Source: Rallus limicola (lineage: Eukaryota; Chordata; Aves; Gruiformes; Rallidae). Taken from it: a DNA stretch of 64,000 bases. Both the position numbers and the translations under genes were made by a program. The stretch covers positions 78,542,520 through 78,606,519 of the forward strand of contig JAKCOZ010000001.1 of assembly GCA_022605955.1 (NCBI GenBank), given 5' to 3'. Of this stretch, positions 47,401 through 58,350 are shown piece by piece. Positions within the stretch are counted from its first letter, which is position 1, and the number at the start of each line of letters is the position of its first letter. Under the pieces are notes generated by a model, which made no database searches, was not told where the DNA came from, and worked only from the letters and a program-made list of their open reading frames with translations.

Positions 47401-49623
47401 TCTGCTCTTGCTGCATTGTCAAACATCCAGATTTGACACCTGCAGGAGAAAACAAAAAGTTAGTTTTATGATATCCAGACTTGAGTTGCCCAAGTCAACT
47501 TGCAGTACAGAATAAGATTTGTGTTCAGTGCTGCCCAACTCCAAAACCAGAAGAAAGGTGGGGTTCTCTCCCCTCAAATGTGACACATGTAATTCAGTTC
47601 TAAAATCGCAGACCAAAAAGCGGTGTCTGATGAAAGCATAGACCAAAAAAGTGATTAAGCCTGTTTGCTTTTGAGTAATATATAACAGTATAACTAAACT
47701 GGCAATGTTACACGGGCACAAATATTGCTAATACAGGCAGGCCGCCAAGATGAGAAGAGCTCGATCTCCTTAGCTACCGTGGGATGCCATTAGTGTCTCT
47801 GCAAAAAGGACAACTCAGCAAGGTGCTAACCCGTCCATCCCAAGAAGTTTTGGTAAGAATTTGTTTTCTTCCAAGCAGAATAGAAACTTAACTCTCCAAA
47901 AGTAGGAAGCAAAATGTTTTATCCCTGTTTTACAGTCAAAAAGACTGTAAAAAATAAAAGCTAAAAAAAGTAACATGAGAGGCCTGCCTTTTGTAAATTA
48001 TCCCTGATTTTGAATGCTCATGTTGAGGCAATATAGATACCTCCACTGGTGTAGGAGTGTTGGTACCCAGATCTTCTGACAGTCAGGTCTCAAATGCCTG
48101 CAGATCACTAGGGCTGCAAAGAGGCGGCAAGGAACGAGCTGTACAAGCAGCATGCAGACCTCTGTGGTCTTGTGTTTGGGAGCACACATCACATTAGCAA
48201 ACGTTAAATGGGTAGAGTGGTATTACCTGAGTTTCTCTGTCCTTCCAAATAAAACAGACCTGCATAGCATTCCCACCCTACGTGCTGGTTTGCACTGCAA
48301 AACCTGAGTCAAAGATGCCCAAGAACAGAAACAAGAAGTAACTGCATGTACACCTGAAGAACTTCCAGTTCAGTAACAAACAACAAGGAGCAGGTGAAGT
48401 TTTGGCACAAGTCCCAGAGGTCAGCACTGCCTGGCTGCTGCTTTGGTGCCAGTGGACCCATTTTACCAGCACAGCATCACCCAGCTGAAGGAGCCTGCAC
48501 TCAGAGGAGCAGCTGGAAGGAGAAATGAGCACTGGAAATGAAGCCATGCCGACAACAGGAATGCCAAGAGGTAAGCAAAAGGTACAGGCTATGGGTTAAA
48601 GGGTCCTGCTCTACTCCTGACATCCTGGAGCTGATCTGTTCCAGTCCCATCCCTGTACTACTGTATTCCTCTCCTAGAAAACCTCTTCTGATGACAGCAA
48701 GCTAACAAACCTGAGTTGGTTACAGAAGGGATGCCTCGTCTTCAAAAACTTTGCAACTCACTGCTCTGGAACACAGCCATGTGATTCTTTTACTTGCAGT
48801 TGTAACAGGCACCAGTGACACGAGGGGCCTGTTATTCACAATGGAAAAGCGTGCACAAGAGCCATCATACATTGCAAACAAAGCTGCTGCTGTTTCAGCT
48901 ACACGTTCACACGTTAAAATGACGCTGGAGCAGCTAAGGAGCTACCTCATAATAAGGAAGTCATCGGCCTGACTGCTATGGGACGTGATGGGGGACGATT
49001 GATAGGCTTTTCTTAGTGGCATGAAAAAGAGCAGCCGTAGAGATGCATGCCTGCATCCATTCTGGAAACGGTACCTTGTGGTGTGTTAGCCTGGCCGAGC
49101 CCTACAGAGGATTGCTTCGGTTCCTCACCTCGCACAGGACGGTGCCCTCCCCTACCTCCTTTGCAGGGCTTCGCAGGACGCAGGGACGGCGTTCTGAGAG
49201 CCCAGAGCAAAGCCACCCGTGACCCCGGCCCAACTTCCTCGTGTTTGCTCCCTAACCTTCCTACCAGGGCGCAGCCGCCTCTCAGCAACGCGCCCGGACC
49301 TCTCACTTCAGCCCAGCCGCGTTCGGGAACGCCTAAAGCGAGCAGCCCGGGACCCAGTGCCGTACGTCCCGGCAGGGCGGAACAAAGCCAGCAGAAGCCT
49401 CCTCGCCACACGCGCACCGAGTTTCAGGTAGGCGGGAAGCGGCACCACACGCACGGGGCAGCCCGCGGGGGCTGCGGCGGGAGGCGGCTCGGCCGCCCGG
49501 CCCCGCAACGCCGGGACAAGGTCCCGTCCCGCACGGTCCCCGCGGATCCCGGCCGCCTGCTCCGATCGCTCGGGCTTTCCCGGAGCGGAGCCGCTCGGAG
49601 GGAGTGGCGGGGCTGGTACTCAC
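38456..49623 (-). other. TMEM39A: TMEM39A intron 1 (about 11 kb)
   Basis: Non-coding interval between the inferred first exon and coding exon 2. It contains a (CA)10 microsatellite at 46155-46175 and a 17-base A run at 46303-46319, with long reading frames that show no recognisable protein. I found no CR1 copy in it. The region around 41.9-42.4 kb gives open frames on both strands but no splice-supported exon. Confidence 0.6.
46155..46175. repeat. (CA)10 microsatellite
   Basis: A perfect dinucleotide run, 21 bases, inside TMEM39A intron 1. Confidence 0.95.
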
Positions 49624-50270
49624 ACATCCAAGCGCGGGCGGCGGCGCGGCTCGGACATCAGCCGGCAGCGGGGTCCCCTTCCGGCGGTAGTGGCACGGCG
49701 GCGAGCCCCGGCCGCCGGCGGGGAGCGAGGCTTCTGCTGCTGCGGCGGCGGGTGCCCCGCGGAGCCGCCCCTCCTCCCGCCGGGCAGACCCTCCTCGCCG
49801 CTGCCCACCGGAGCCCGGCGCCCCGCGGCGGGGCAGGAGCAAGGGCGGGCAGCCGCGGCCGCCCTGCGGAGAAGGCAAAGGGAGGGAAGAGGACGCGGGC
49901 GAGCCTGGCCTCGGCAGCCCGGCGCGGCCCTACACACCGCCGGCTGCCCGCGCCGCCGCAGCTGCCCGGGAGACGTGGCAGTGAGGGCTGATGCTCTCAT
50001 CACAGGGCGACAGGCGGCGGCGGCAGCAGCCACCGCGGCGGCCGGCAGCCGCGGACGGCCCAGGGAGGGAAGGAAGGGCGCCGCGGGGGCGGGGCGGCCG
50101 CGCTGCGCCGCCATCTTGGTGGTGGCAGCAAGGCCGCCCGGCTGCGCTCCCGCCCGTGGCAGCCTCGGCGCTACCGCCGCGTTGTCGTTTTTGGTAGTCG
50201 GGGATTTTTGTCGTGGTTTTTTTTTTTTCTTGAAACCCGCACGTCGCCGGCACGCAGGCTAGACCCAGGC
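49250..50270 (-). promoter_or_regulatory. TMEM39A: TMEM39A CpG-island promoter with YY1 site
   Basis: A dense CpG island. On the minus strand, AAGATGGCGGC (50107-50117) is the classic YY1 element found at or just after the start sites of TATA-less genes. A GC box (GGGGGCGGGGCGG, 50085-50097) is next to it. The island lies upstream of TMEM39A in the right orientation, and a plausible first-exon donor is at 49623. Confidence 0.75.
49624..50118 (-). other. TMEM39A: Inferred TMEM39A exon 1 (leader)
   Basis: The exon would run from the YY1 motif region down to a GT|GTGAGT donor. The reading frame opened by the ATG inside the YY1 motif is free of stops across the whole exon. Two further in-frame ATGs occur lower down (before RASALTA and before SEPRRR). 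The exact transcription start and donor are inferred, not proven. Confidence 0.5.
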
Positions 50271-51975
50271 GGGATTCTCCAGGGGAGATGCTCCCTCTCC
50301 TTATCTGCTCTGCCACGCCAAGAACAACTTTGTTGCCATTGAACGACAGTAATAAATGAGGGAAGCTCCTTGTTTTGCATGATGAGATTGCCCCCCGAAA
50401 ATGTAAATAATTAAATCATAAGTAACTACTTCATTACAGCCAGCAAATCTGTGTGTCCCATGGCTGAGCATCAACAGCTGCAAAGTCCCGCGGCCATCAG
50501 GAGAAGTGTGATGCAGGTGCCTGAGCGCAGAAGACCTGGGGCACCTGGCTGTGTCTCGGGGCTCTGCAAGGCTGGGTGAAGAGTGAGCAGCGGGGAAGGG
50601 ACACCGGGGAGCATCTGCAACAGCCACCAAGCGGCAGCAGATAATCCAAGTTTAGCAGGCAGTTGACACCAAGCCAAGCCCGGGCTCGCTTGCGCAGCCT
50701 GCATGCAGCAGGTCCCTTTCTGGGGCGGCTGGTAGATGTTTAGCCCAGTGCTGGGGAGCTGTATTTGTGAAAGGGCTTCTCTTTGAAAGATGAGCTCTTG
50801 CAGTCACCGCAAGAAAGCTCTCCCAGGGAATGAGAGGAAATGCTGAAGGAAAGAAGGAAGCTTGCATGTGAGCAAGAGACAATTCCGTTGTGGGGATGCG
50901 CTGTTTAGAAGTTCTACCCTGGTAGAACTCAGGCCAGGAAAATCAATGATAAATTGCATTTAGCTGTTCTAACCAACCCTCCTGTCTATTCTACTTTTGA
51001 AATGATGGTCTGGAAGGGACCCTGGTAAAGTCTCATTAGCTTATAAGCGTGGTTGGGCTTGTTCCTAAAACAGAATTCTTCTTCCTAATCCCCTGCCAAG
51101 CAAATCAGCGTCCATCCCTCACGTATTCACTTTCCTTCCCTCAGCCTCAGCAGCATCTTCAGGTAATTTTCATGTCTATGAACTGGACCACAGCTGCCCC
51201 ATTCTAAACAGACCACATGTGCCTGCCTCACTGCCCTTGTACCTCACCTTTACTCATCCTTCTCCCTATAGCCACAGAAATGACCAGTGACATCCCAGTT
51301 GTATCAGCAGACTGTGGCCGCAGTCCTGTGCCTGCACCCCTGTAATACACACCTTGTACTAGGAAATCTGCCAAAGCATTATGTTGTTCTGGATCAGCTG
51401 GGAAAAAAACCCAAACCCACAAACCACAACCTAAACAAAACTAAACTAAAATGTGTAAACTTAAAAAAAATAAGTTGTTGTTAACCTCAGTCCAGGTGTT
51501 GCTAAGGCCTGAGGCCCCTGCTCCAAGAGAAAGCTGCTCTTCGTGCAAGATATGCCCAGATCTTGGCTGATGGAGCCATGCAGCCGGGCACAGTGAGATA
51601 GGAGACAGAAGTCTGTGCAAATTCAACAGAGGGAAATTCCTTTTCAGCCACAAATCTGAACACCAGTTTAAGCCTGGATACAAGTAGAAGAATCTTACAG
51701 CTACTGTGCATCTTGACTCAAAGAAAAAAGCTTGTGTTATTTGTAAAAGTTGGGCTAATAACCTGACAACAGTTTTTACTGGATGTTTTAGGGTTTACAC
51801 AGCCTCCTCCCTAGCACGCTACTTCCTAATGGTTATGACTACAGAATTCAATGAAATGGTATGGAGACTTCCCTTCTCAATCTCACATAAAAACAGGGTA
51901 AACCCAGGACAAATGCAGAGTAACAATTATTCCCATCTATGCTTGATAATGCTATTTCAGAAATACCTTGGATTC
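50271..51975. other. Intergenic, no gene seen
   Basis: Flank to the right of the TMEM39A promoter. I see no splice-supported coding exon, RNA gene or repeat beyond short A/T runs. Confidence 0.5.
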
Positions 51976-51976
51976 A

Positions 51977-52225
51977 GGGCCACAGAATCACAGAACATTA
52001 GGAGACGCAAGAGACATTAAAAGATCATCTAGTCCAGCCCCCCTGCCAGAGCAGGATCACCTAGACTAAATCACACAGGAATGCATCCATGTGGGTTTTG
52101 AATGTCTCCAGAGAAGGAGACTCCACAGCCTCTCTGGGCAGCCTGTGCCAGTGCTCTGTCACCCTCACAGTGAAAAAGTTCCTCCTTATATTCACACGGA
52201 ACTTCCTATGCTCCGGCTTGCACGG
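51977..52225 (-). repeat. CR1 LINE 3' fragment
   Basis: The plus strand carries CACAGAATCACAGAACATTA, CTAGTCCAGCCCCCCTGCC, TTTGAATGTCTCCAGAGAAG, CACAGCCTCTCTGGGCAGCC and GTGAAAAAGTTCCTCCTTAT. All are reverse-complement CR1 landmarks in the expected order, over about 250 bp. Confidence 0.93.
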
Positions 52226-52935
52226 CTCACCCAAGGCTTTTTCTTTTTGTCACTGAGCTCATCAGAGAGACATGTGAACATTTGGGTCCTCACTCTCCTA
52301 ATATTTACAAGGAAATTGTAATCCAGTACTAGGGAACTAGTATTGAGGAACAAAAACCTGGTCAGGCCAAACATGAGAGATGAGACCATCTTTGTTACGT
52401 TGTAAAACTCCCTGGGTGTTTTAACTGGTCCTTGCATGGGACTTCATGGTGGGAAACCCTGGAGATCTCAGGAAAGTACAGAGGTCTGTGTTCAAAACGG
52501 CCCTTCCTCTCTGATTAAATATGTAACCGCTACAGAGACTTTCATAACACTCATACTGAGTCACCATACCACCACTTTCCCCACTGGCCAGTACCCCACC
52601 AAACATGAACAGTACAGACCTTCTTATGCTCTCAGCCAGTAGCCCACCTGATTTTGCCTGTCTTTACCTCTGTTCCCATTTTCTTTTCTCATTTCCTTTC
52701 TGGTATTTCAGGTTAATGTCCTTTCTGTCTGCTTCTCACTCCTGCCATGCTTCGTGCCTGTTCTCTGCTGCCCCTTAGAAGACCTAAACCTCTTTCTTTG
52801 TCACTCAGTCTCCATCCCACTTCAAGTCCCTTTCCAGTCTTACTGATTTAAATCCTTCCTTTTTCATTTTATCAAATGTTCCCTCTATCTTTTTGCTCTA
52901 GGGTTACCGCCCCACAATCTGTGGGTCATAATTTG

Positions 52936-53503
52936 AGAAGTGTAGCCAGCAGGTCAAAGGAGGTGATCCTCCCCCTCTACTTTGCCCTGGTCAGGCCCCA
53001 CCTAGAGTATTGTGTCCAGTTCTGGGCACCTTGGTATAAAAAGGACAGGGATCTCCTGGAGAGAGTCCAAAGAAGGGCTACGAAGATGATTAAGGGCCTG
53101 GAGCATCTCCTCTATGAGGAAAGGCTGAGTAAGTTGGGACTGTTCAGCCTTGAGAAGAGAAGACTAAGGGGGGACCTAATTAAAGTCTACAATTATCTTA
53201 AGCAGGGGATGCAGGGTGAATTGGCCAGCCCCTTTTCAGTGGTCTGTGGAGACAGGACAAGGGGCAATGGCTGCAAGTTGGAGCACAGGAAGTTCCAACA
53301 TGCGGAAAAACTTTTTCCCAGTGAGGGTGACAGAGCCCTGGCACAGGCTGCCCAGGGGGGTGTGGAGTCTCCTTGTCTGGAGATATTTAAGACCCGTCTG
53401 GATGCCTATCTGAGTGATATGTCCTAGGGAGCTGCTTTGGCAGGGGGGTTGGACCCGATGATCTCTCGAGGTCCCTTCCAACCCCTAAGATTCTGTGATA
53501 ATA
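52936..53503 (+). mobile_element. CR1 non-LTR retrotransposon, 3' part with open ORF2 tail
   Basis: A 5'-truncated CR1 copy. The reading frame is open through residues such as [55 protein letters not shown] and [12 protein letters not shown], the conserved C terminus of the CR1 reverse transcriptase protein. The stop is at 53425. The 3' end GGTCCCTTCCAACCCC..ATTCTGTGATA is typical. The catalytic reverse transcriptase core and the endonuclease are absent, so it cannot move on its own. Confidence 0.95.
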
Positions 53504-56500
53504 GGGTGTGACCCTGAACAGGCCTGTAAATTCTCCCTGCGGTAACAGCTGTTGTTTTACTCAGAGAGTCAAAGCCTTGATGAAGCAAACACAGAATTTC
53601 TGTCTTGTGTGCATGCATCCAGAGGAGGTTGGGTACCACTGTCACTGAAGCGACGTGAAATGCAGCATGAACCAATTGCTTGAACAACCAACAGCTCCTG
53701 GGATGACTTTTGAAGCCCACTCTGAACTCCCTGCTATGGACACCACGCTGTTATCAGCACCTGATCCATGTTAAAGCGAGCTCTGCTTTGCTGTCTTACA
53801 CATCTGTGGCAGTACATCATCATTGCCACAGAAAATTTTGGAAGTTATTTTGTGCTCCTGAATGTTTATTTAGTGTGCGCTAGGACTGGGCTCCAAGGTT
53901 TTAGATAGGGTGAGGGTGAGTAAGACACAGTAAAACCAGGAGCATGGAACTCTGGATTTAACACTACTATCTTAACACTCACTACTATCTTAACCAGGGG
54001 AAATACTGGTGTCACAGAGGGATCACGAGTCACTGATGTCCAGACACCTGAGGTGCAACTTCCTCTTGTGCCCACACGAAGCTTGGACTTTGTGGACAAT
54101 CTGCTGCCTGGGAAGTCAAATCTGTGTTCCAAAGTCTCCCCTGTAGCACATCTGGATGCAAAAGAGGGTCACCGATGTTACTCACCTTCAGAGGCTGCGC
54201 TGTAGCAGGCAAACGACTTTCTTCCGAAAGATTTATCAGGTAAAAGGTCTGTGTTTAACCTGTGGGGCTGAAGAACAGAGATGAAAAGAAAGGCCGCTTT
54301 TCGCACGTGCTGCAGGGAAGAGCGCCCGATGTGGGCTTGGCACCTGCACCCAAGCAGGCAGTGCTTCCCTGCATCCTCCTCAGGTCACTGATGTTTATGA
54401 GAGTAGGACACAAATCTGCAGGGCTTTAAAATTACTCCTGCTCAGCAAACAGCAACACTGACAGAAGCAGATCCAAACACCCCATGTTCTGATTCTCTTT
54501 GCTCAGATATGCTGGTTATTTCTGTGATGCTGTATTGATATAAACTGCATCCAGGATCAATTTAGTTTTTTAGTAGCACTAGGAAGCTGCTGGTACTCTG
54601 AGGGGAATAGTTTATGCTGTGCTAAGGAAACTGATGAGGTGTTGGGTGTTCTGTCTTGTATCTCCCAGCTCTTCCCAGGCAGGAAAAAAAACCTCATCAC
54701 CTCACATAACAGTGTTACTCAACGTGCCACATACCGTGTGTCCTTCTCCAAACTGGAGATGTAGCATTCCATGGAAATTCCCACTACTAAGTTTACAGAT
54801 AATTATTTATTGGTTGTTATTGTTTCCACAACAAATGATTTCTGGTCTTTTTCAAAGATTTCAAAAGTACCATTTTACACTTTGAAAACCTTGAGTCACA
54901 GACATCCGGGGAGGGAAAAATTGCTTCTACTGCATTTGGATGTGGGGTAGGGCCCAACAATACTTGGCTGATATTCTGGGTAGCTTAAGTTTAGTTCTTG
55001 TCATGTTCTACAAGTGAGATTAAAATCAACAGCTAAAGATTTCACCGAGGACAACCCGAATTTCTGAGTCAGGGCAAAATGTAAGGTTTTGCTTAATAAA
55101 AGATCACTGAAGGAGACAATAGGCTAGGACCCTTCTCAATACAGGCTCCAATCATAAGACCCACCAGAGGGTTTTTTTTTTTTTTGGAACAAGCATAACA
55201 CTTAGCCCAGATGAAAGAAGCCTGATTAAAGAAAATCTGACAAATGCTAAATGTTCCAGATAAGAACAGTCATGGAGAAAAACACACAGAGGGCCTTTTT
55301 ATAAAAAACTGTAGTATCGGTGCTTGCATCAGTTCAGCACAGCATTCCATGGGCCATATGCCAAGATCACTGCTGTTCTTGGAACATTTGTTTCCCACAT
55401 TGCCCACAACACCTTTGCTGCCATAGCCCAAGTTTCCTGCACATCCTTTACACCCCTGTAACACAGTATCCCTGGTACCTCAAAGTCCACCCAACGCTTG
55501 CAGATCCTCCGCATACTCTTGATTCAGTTCCAGCACCTTTGTGATGTGGATTGATGAGCTGGAAAAGGCCAACACACTCTGCTGGGACAAACCATGACTA
55601 ATGCTGTTACTCTTTCAGCAGAGCGTCTTCTGTATCTGTAGTCCTGATTCTTACAGTGCTAACAGAAGCTTACTATCCTTGACATGGAAGTCACTGTGAC
55701 AGATTCAATTACAATCACCAAGTTGCAGTTGACAGTTATGTAACATTGTAAAACCTGACTAAACCTATAAATAAGTGTGACTGGCACCATTAGAAAAGGG
55801 GTCAATCATACCATTTTTACTGGACAATTACTCATACATCTTTTAATTTTGGATTATCAATGCCCTTCACAATTTACAAACAGAATGAGTTTAAGATTTC
55901 ATTCTCCTTCAGATTTAAATCCAGACAGTTTCAGTGGAGGTTATTTTTTTCCTGCAAAAGCATTTGCAACGTTTTGCTTTATTTCATTTCTTACACTCTT
56001 AAACGTAATTTTTCTCCTCTGGTTCTTTTAACAGATGTAATTTGTCACCACAAAAGAAGATGACTTTTGCCTTTTTCATGAAGGGGTTCTGGAGTGCTTG
56101 ACAGCAGGTTCCTCCTCAGAGGACGGATGGAATATTCCAGCTCCTGATGGGCATCTCTGCAGGTTTACCCCAGAGCCAGGCGGATTTAACAGGACCGCTT
56201 GGTCAACCTTATGGGTCCCCTCCTGCTTTTCTTGCCGCTGTCTGTGAGATGGCTTTGATATCTTTTCACCAAATAATTTTAAATAATTAGTCCTCTTCTG
56301 CACGTAGGGGAACTTACCCTGGAAAGTTTTGCGCAGAGAAACCACAAATGTTAGATTACAGCACAATGAACTTGGTTAATCCAGACAGTGATCTGATTTA
56401 TACCTGGCAAAAGTACCTTTGACTTTGAGGCTTTTTCCAAGTATTAGGAAAACTTGCTACTAAAAGATAAAACGCTTGCAGCTGCCTGCATGTGAGCTTG

Positions 56501-56700
56501 AAGAAGTTTTGTCTGTGCTGTCAGGGCTCGACACAAAAAGTTGTTTTGTGATTCCACGTAGGGTTAAGCAAGGGCAACGCGTCTCTTTCCTGAGCCATTA
56601 GGTTGTAGAAGCAGGTATCTTTAGGCGCTGGTTTCTGAGATTCTGAAAACTCTCACCTAATTTCGCGGCAGACAAGTGCTAACCGCACTACTTTTTGAGA
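53504..56700. other. Intergenic, no gene recognised
   Basis: Mostly AT-rich sequence. A 96-codon open frame on the minus strand (56076-56366) contains a good internal donor (CAGG|GTAAGT at about 56313) and an AATAAA on the minus strand at 55978-55983. It matches no family I know and no frame-compatible partner exon is visible, so I do not call it a gene. Confidence 0.45.
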
Positions 56701-57212
56701 TGAAGCGAAGCCCTCCACTTACGACGAGCACCAGCGATCCCAACCAGCCCTCGCAGCTCTCCTGCAGCTTCAGGAGACCCAGGCCCTCCTGCGTCCCCGC
56801 AAACGGCAAGGCCTGGCCCAGCCCCGGCGCCCAGCCGTGCACACACCCGGGCTGATGGTGCTGAGCTGTCAGCTGCGCTTGTGAAAGGTAGGCCCCCCGA
56901 GTTTGCTGCTCCGAAATCCGACAGCAAACAAGAGGGTAAGGCCCGCTACTCCCGGGCCTTCCGAGGTGCGGCCATGCCAAAGGGGGTGGGGGGAAAGGAA
57001 TGACCGCCCCCACGGGCTCACTCTACCCCTCCGGCGTGGGTGGTCTCCGTGGTGGGAGGCGGCCCTTCCACCCGCCGTGCTCTGTGGTTGGCGGGGAGCG
57101 AGGAACGGGAGCTGGCGCGGCCGGCAGGTAAGGGCCGGCCGCGACCCATCACCCCTTTTCCTGTTCCCCTCGGGAAGGGAAGAAGGTCACCCCGCTATCG
57201 CCGCCCCCGCCC

Positions 57213-57271
57213 CATGCCGCCCCCCGCTCCCGCCGCCTCAGCTCCATGCCGCCCCCCGCCCCGCCTCAGCT
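57213..57271. repeat. Tandem duplication in CpG island
   Basis: Two copies of a roughly 28-32 bp unit begin CATGCCGCCCCCCGC at 57213 and 57245. Each ends with CGCCTCAGCT. The second copy is a few bases shorter. Confidence 0.8.
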
Positions 57272-58021
57272 TCGTCTCCCCCCCACCCCCGACCACGTCG
57301 GTCTCTCTCGCGCCCCGCCCCCGGCACGCGGCAGCTGGGCGGTGAGGGGAGGGGGCGCGCGCGCCAGGACGCCTGCGCGCGGGGGCGGCGGTTGGCTGTG
57401 GCGCGCGGCCGGGCTGTCTGACCCTACGGCCCCGGGCGGGAGAGGCGGCTGGGCCGCCGGCCTCGTAGGTACGGGTGCCGGTTAAAAACGTGTGGAGGGG
57501 AAGTGCCTGCCGCGAGGGAGGGCCTGCCTCCGACCGCGGCAAGAGGGCGGAGACACAAGCGGCGGTAACAACAGCGGCGGGAGAGCGGGGCGCCGGAGCT
57601 GGGCTGTAACGGGGGGGGGGGGTGCAGAGGTGGGAAGGAGCGGCGGGGATACCCGAGTTCCGGGGCGAGAGAGCGCTCGGGTTTGAAGCCTTTAGCGGAA
57701 GGGCGGGGGGCGTTCAAACTGTGCCGCGCGCTGTGGGCGGCGGGTACGTGGCGAAACTTCGGCTCGCCGGCCGCAGCCGCCGCGTCTGGGCAGCCTGCGG
57801 GGAGTCGCGCCGCCGCCGCCGCCATCCCTGGCGGGTGCCACAGGCGGGACTGGGGGATGCGGGGCTGCCGGGGATCCCCTCGGTACCCCCTCGGTACCCG
57901 GGTTCACTGTAGCGTTGCGTCGCTGACGTAACGGGGGACGGTCGCGTGCTTAAAAGCGAGGTGGCGGGGGGGGCGGCTGCTCAGGCTGAGGGGCTCGAGG
58001 TCCGGAGGGTGGGTGTAGCGC

Positions 58022-58052
58022 GCCCGTTTTAAACCAGATCCTTTAAACGGGC
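58022..58052 (+). other. Stem-loop near the inferred transcription start
   Basis: GCCCGTTTTAAA (58022-58033) pairs with TTTAAACGGGC (58042-58052): an 11-bp stem with one bulged T and an 8-base loop. It would lie about 40 bases into a transcript starting near 57980. Confidence 0.7.
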
Positions 58053-58350
58053 CTGTGGTGGAGCGCGCGCGGTACTTGAGCGCTGTTTTCGCCGCCGGAC
58101 ACGCGGGGGAACCGGAGCACGGGCGAGCGACGCTGTTCGCCAAACTTCCCGCGTTGGTGAGGCGTAAAGGTTGTCTTCGCTCGTTGCTCCTCGGTGTTGT
58201 TTTGGAGGAGCCAGAGCAGCGATCCGGAGGGCTTGAGAGATGTGCCCAGGTTGGTGGGTGCCCTCCGTTGATGAAAGTGCCCCAGGTGAAGATGGAAATG
58301 TGTTTGCAGGCCCCAAGGGGGAGCAGAAGTCGCGCAGGTAGCGAGAGCAC

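Larger units (their letters stand above)
56750..58350. promoter_or_regulatory. CpG island, orphan promoter region
   Basis: About 1.6 kb of very CpG-rich DNA with GC boxes (for example 57311-57322). A CRE-type TGACGTAA is at 57924-57931 and a TATA-like TTAAAA at 57950-57955. The 19 bp between them and the rightward order suggest a plus-strand start near 57980. A strong donor (CCGGCAG|GTAAGG) at 57127 could end an alternative first exon. No coding exon of the downstream gene is seen before 64000. Confidence 0.6.

Noticed and set aside
49047..49991. 314-codon plus-strand open frame in the TMEM39A CpG island
   Set aside because: It is low-complexity Arg/Pro/Gly/Ala sequence from GC-rich DNA. It has no splice support and no recognised domain.
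56076..57013. Small minus-strand gene with exons at 56.7-56.9 and 56.1-56.4 kb
   Set aside because: The apparent start near 56927 is TTG, not ATG. The GGTAAG at the second block is better as a donor, and joined frames hit stops.
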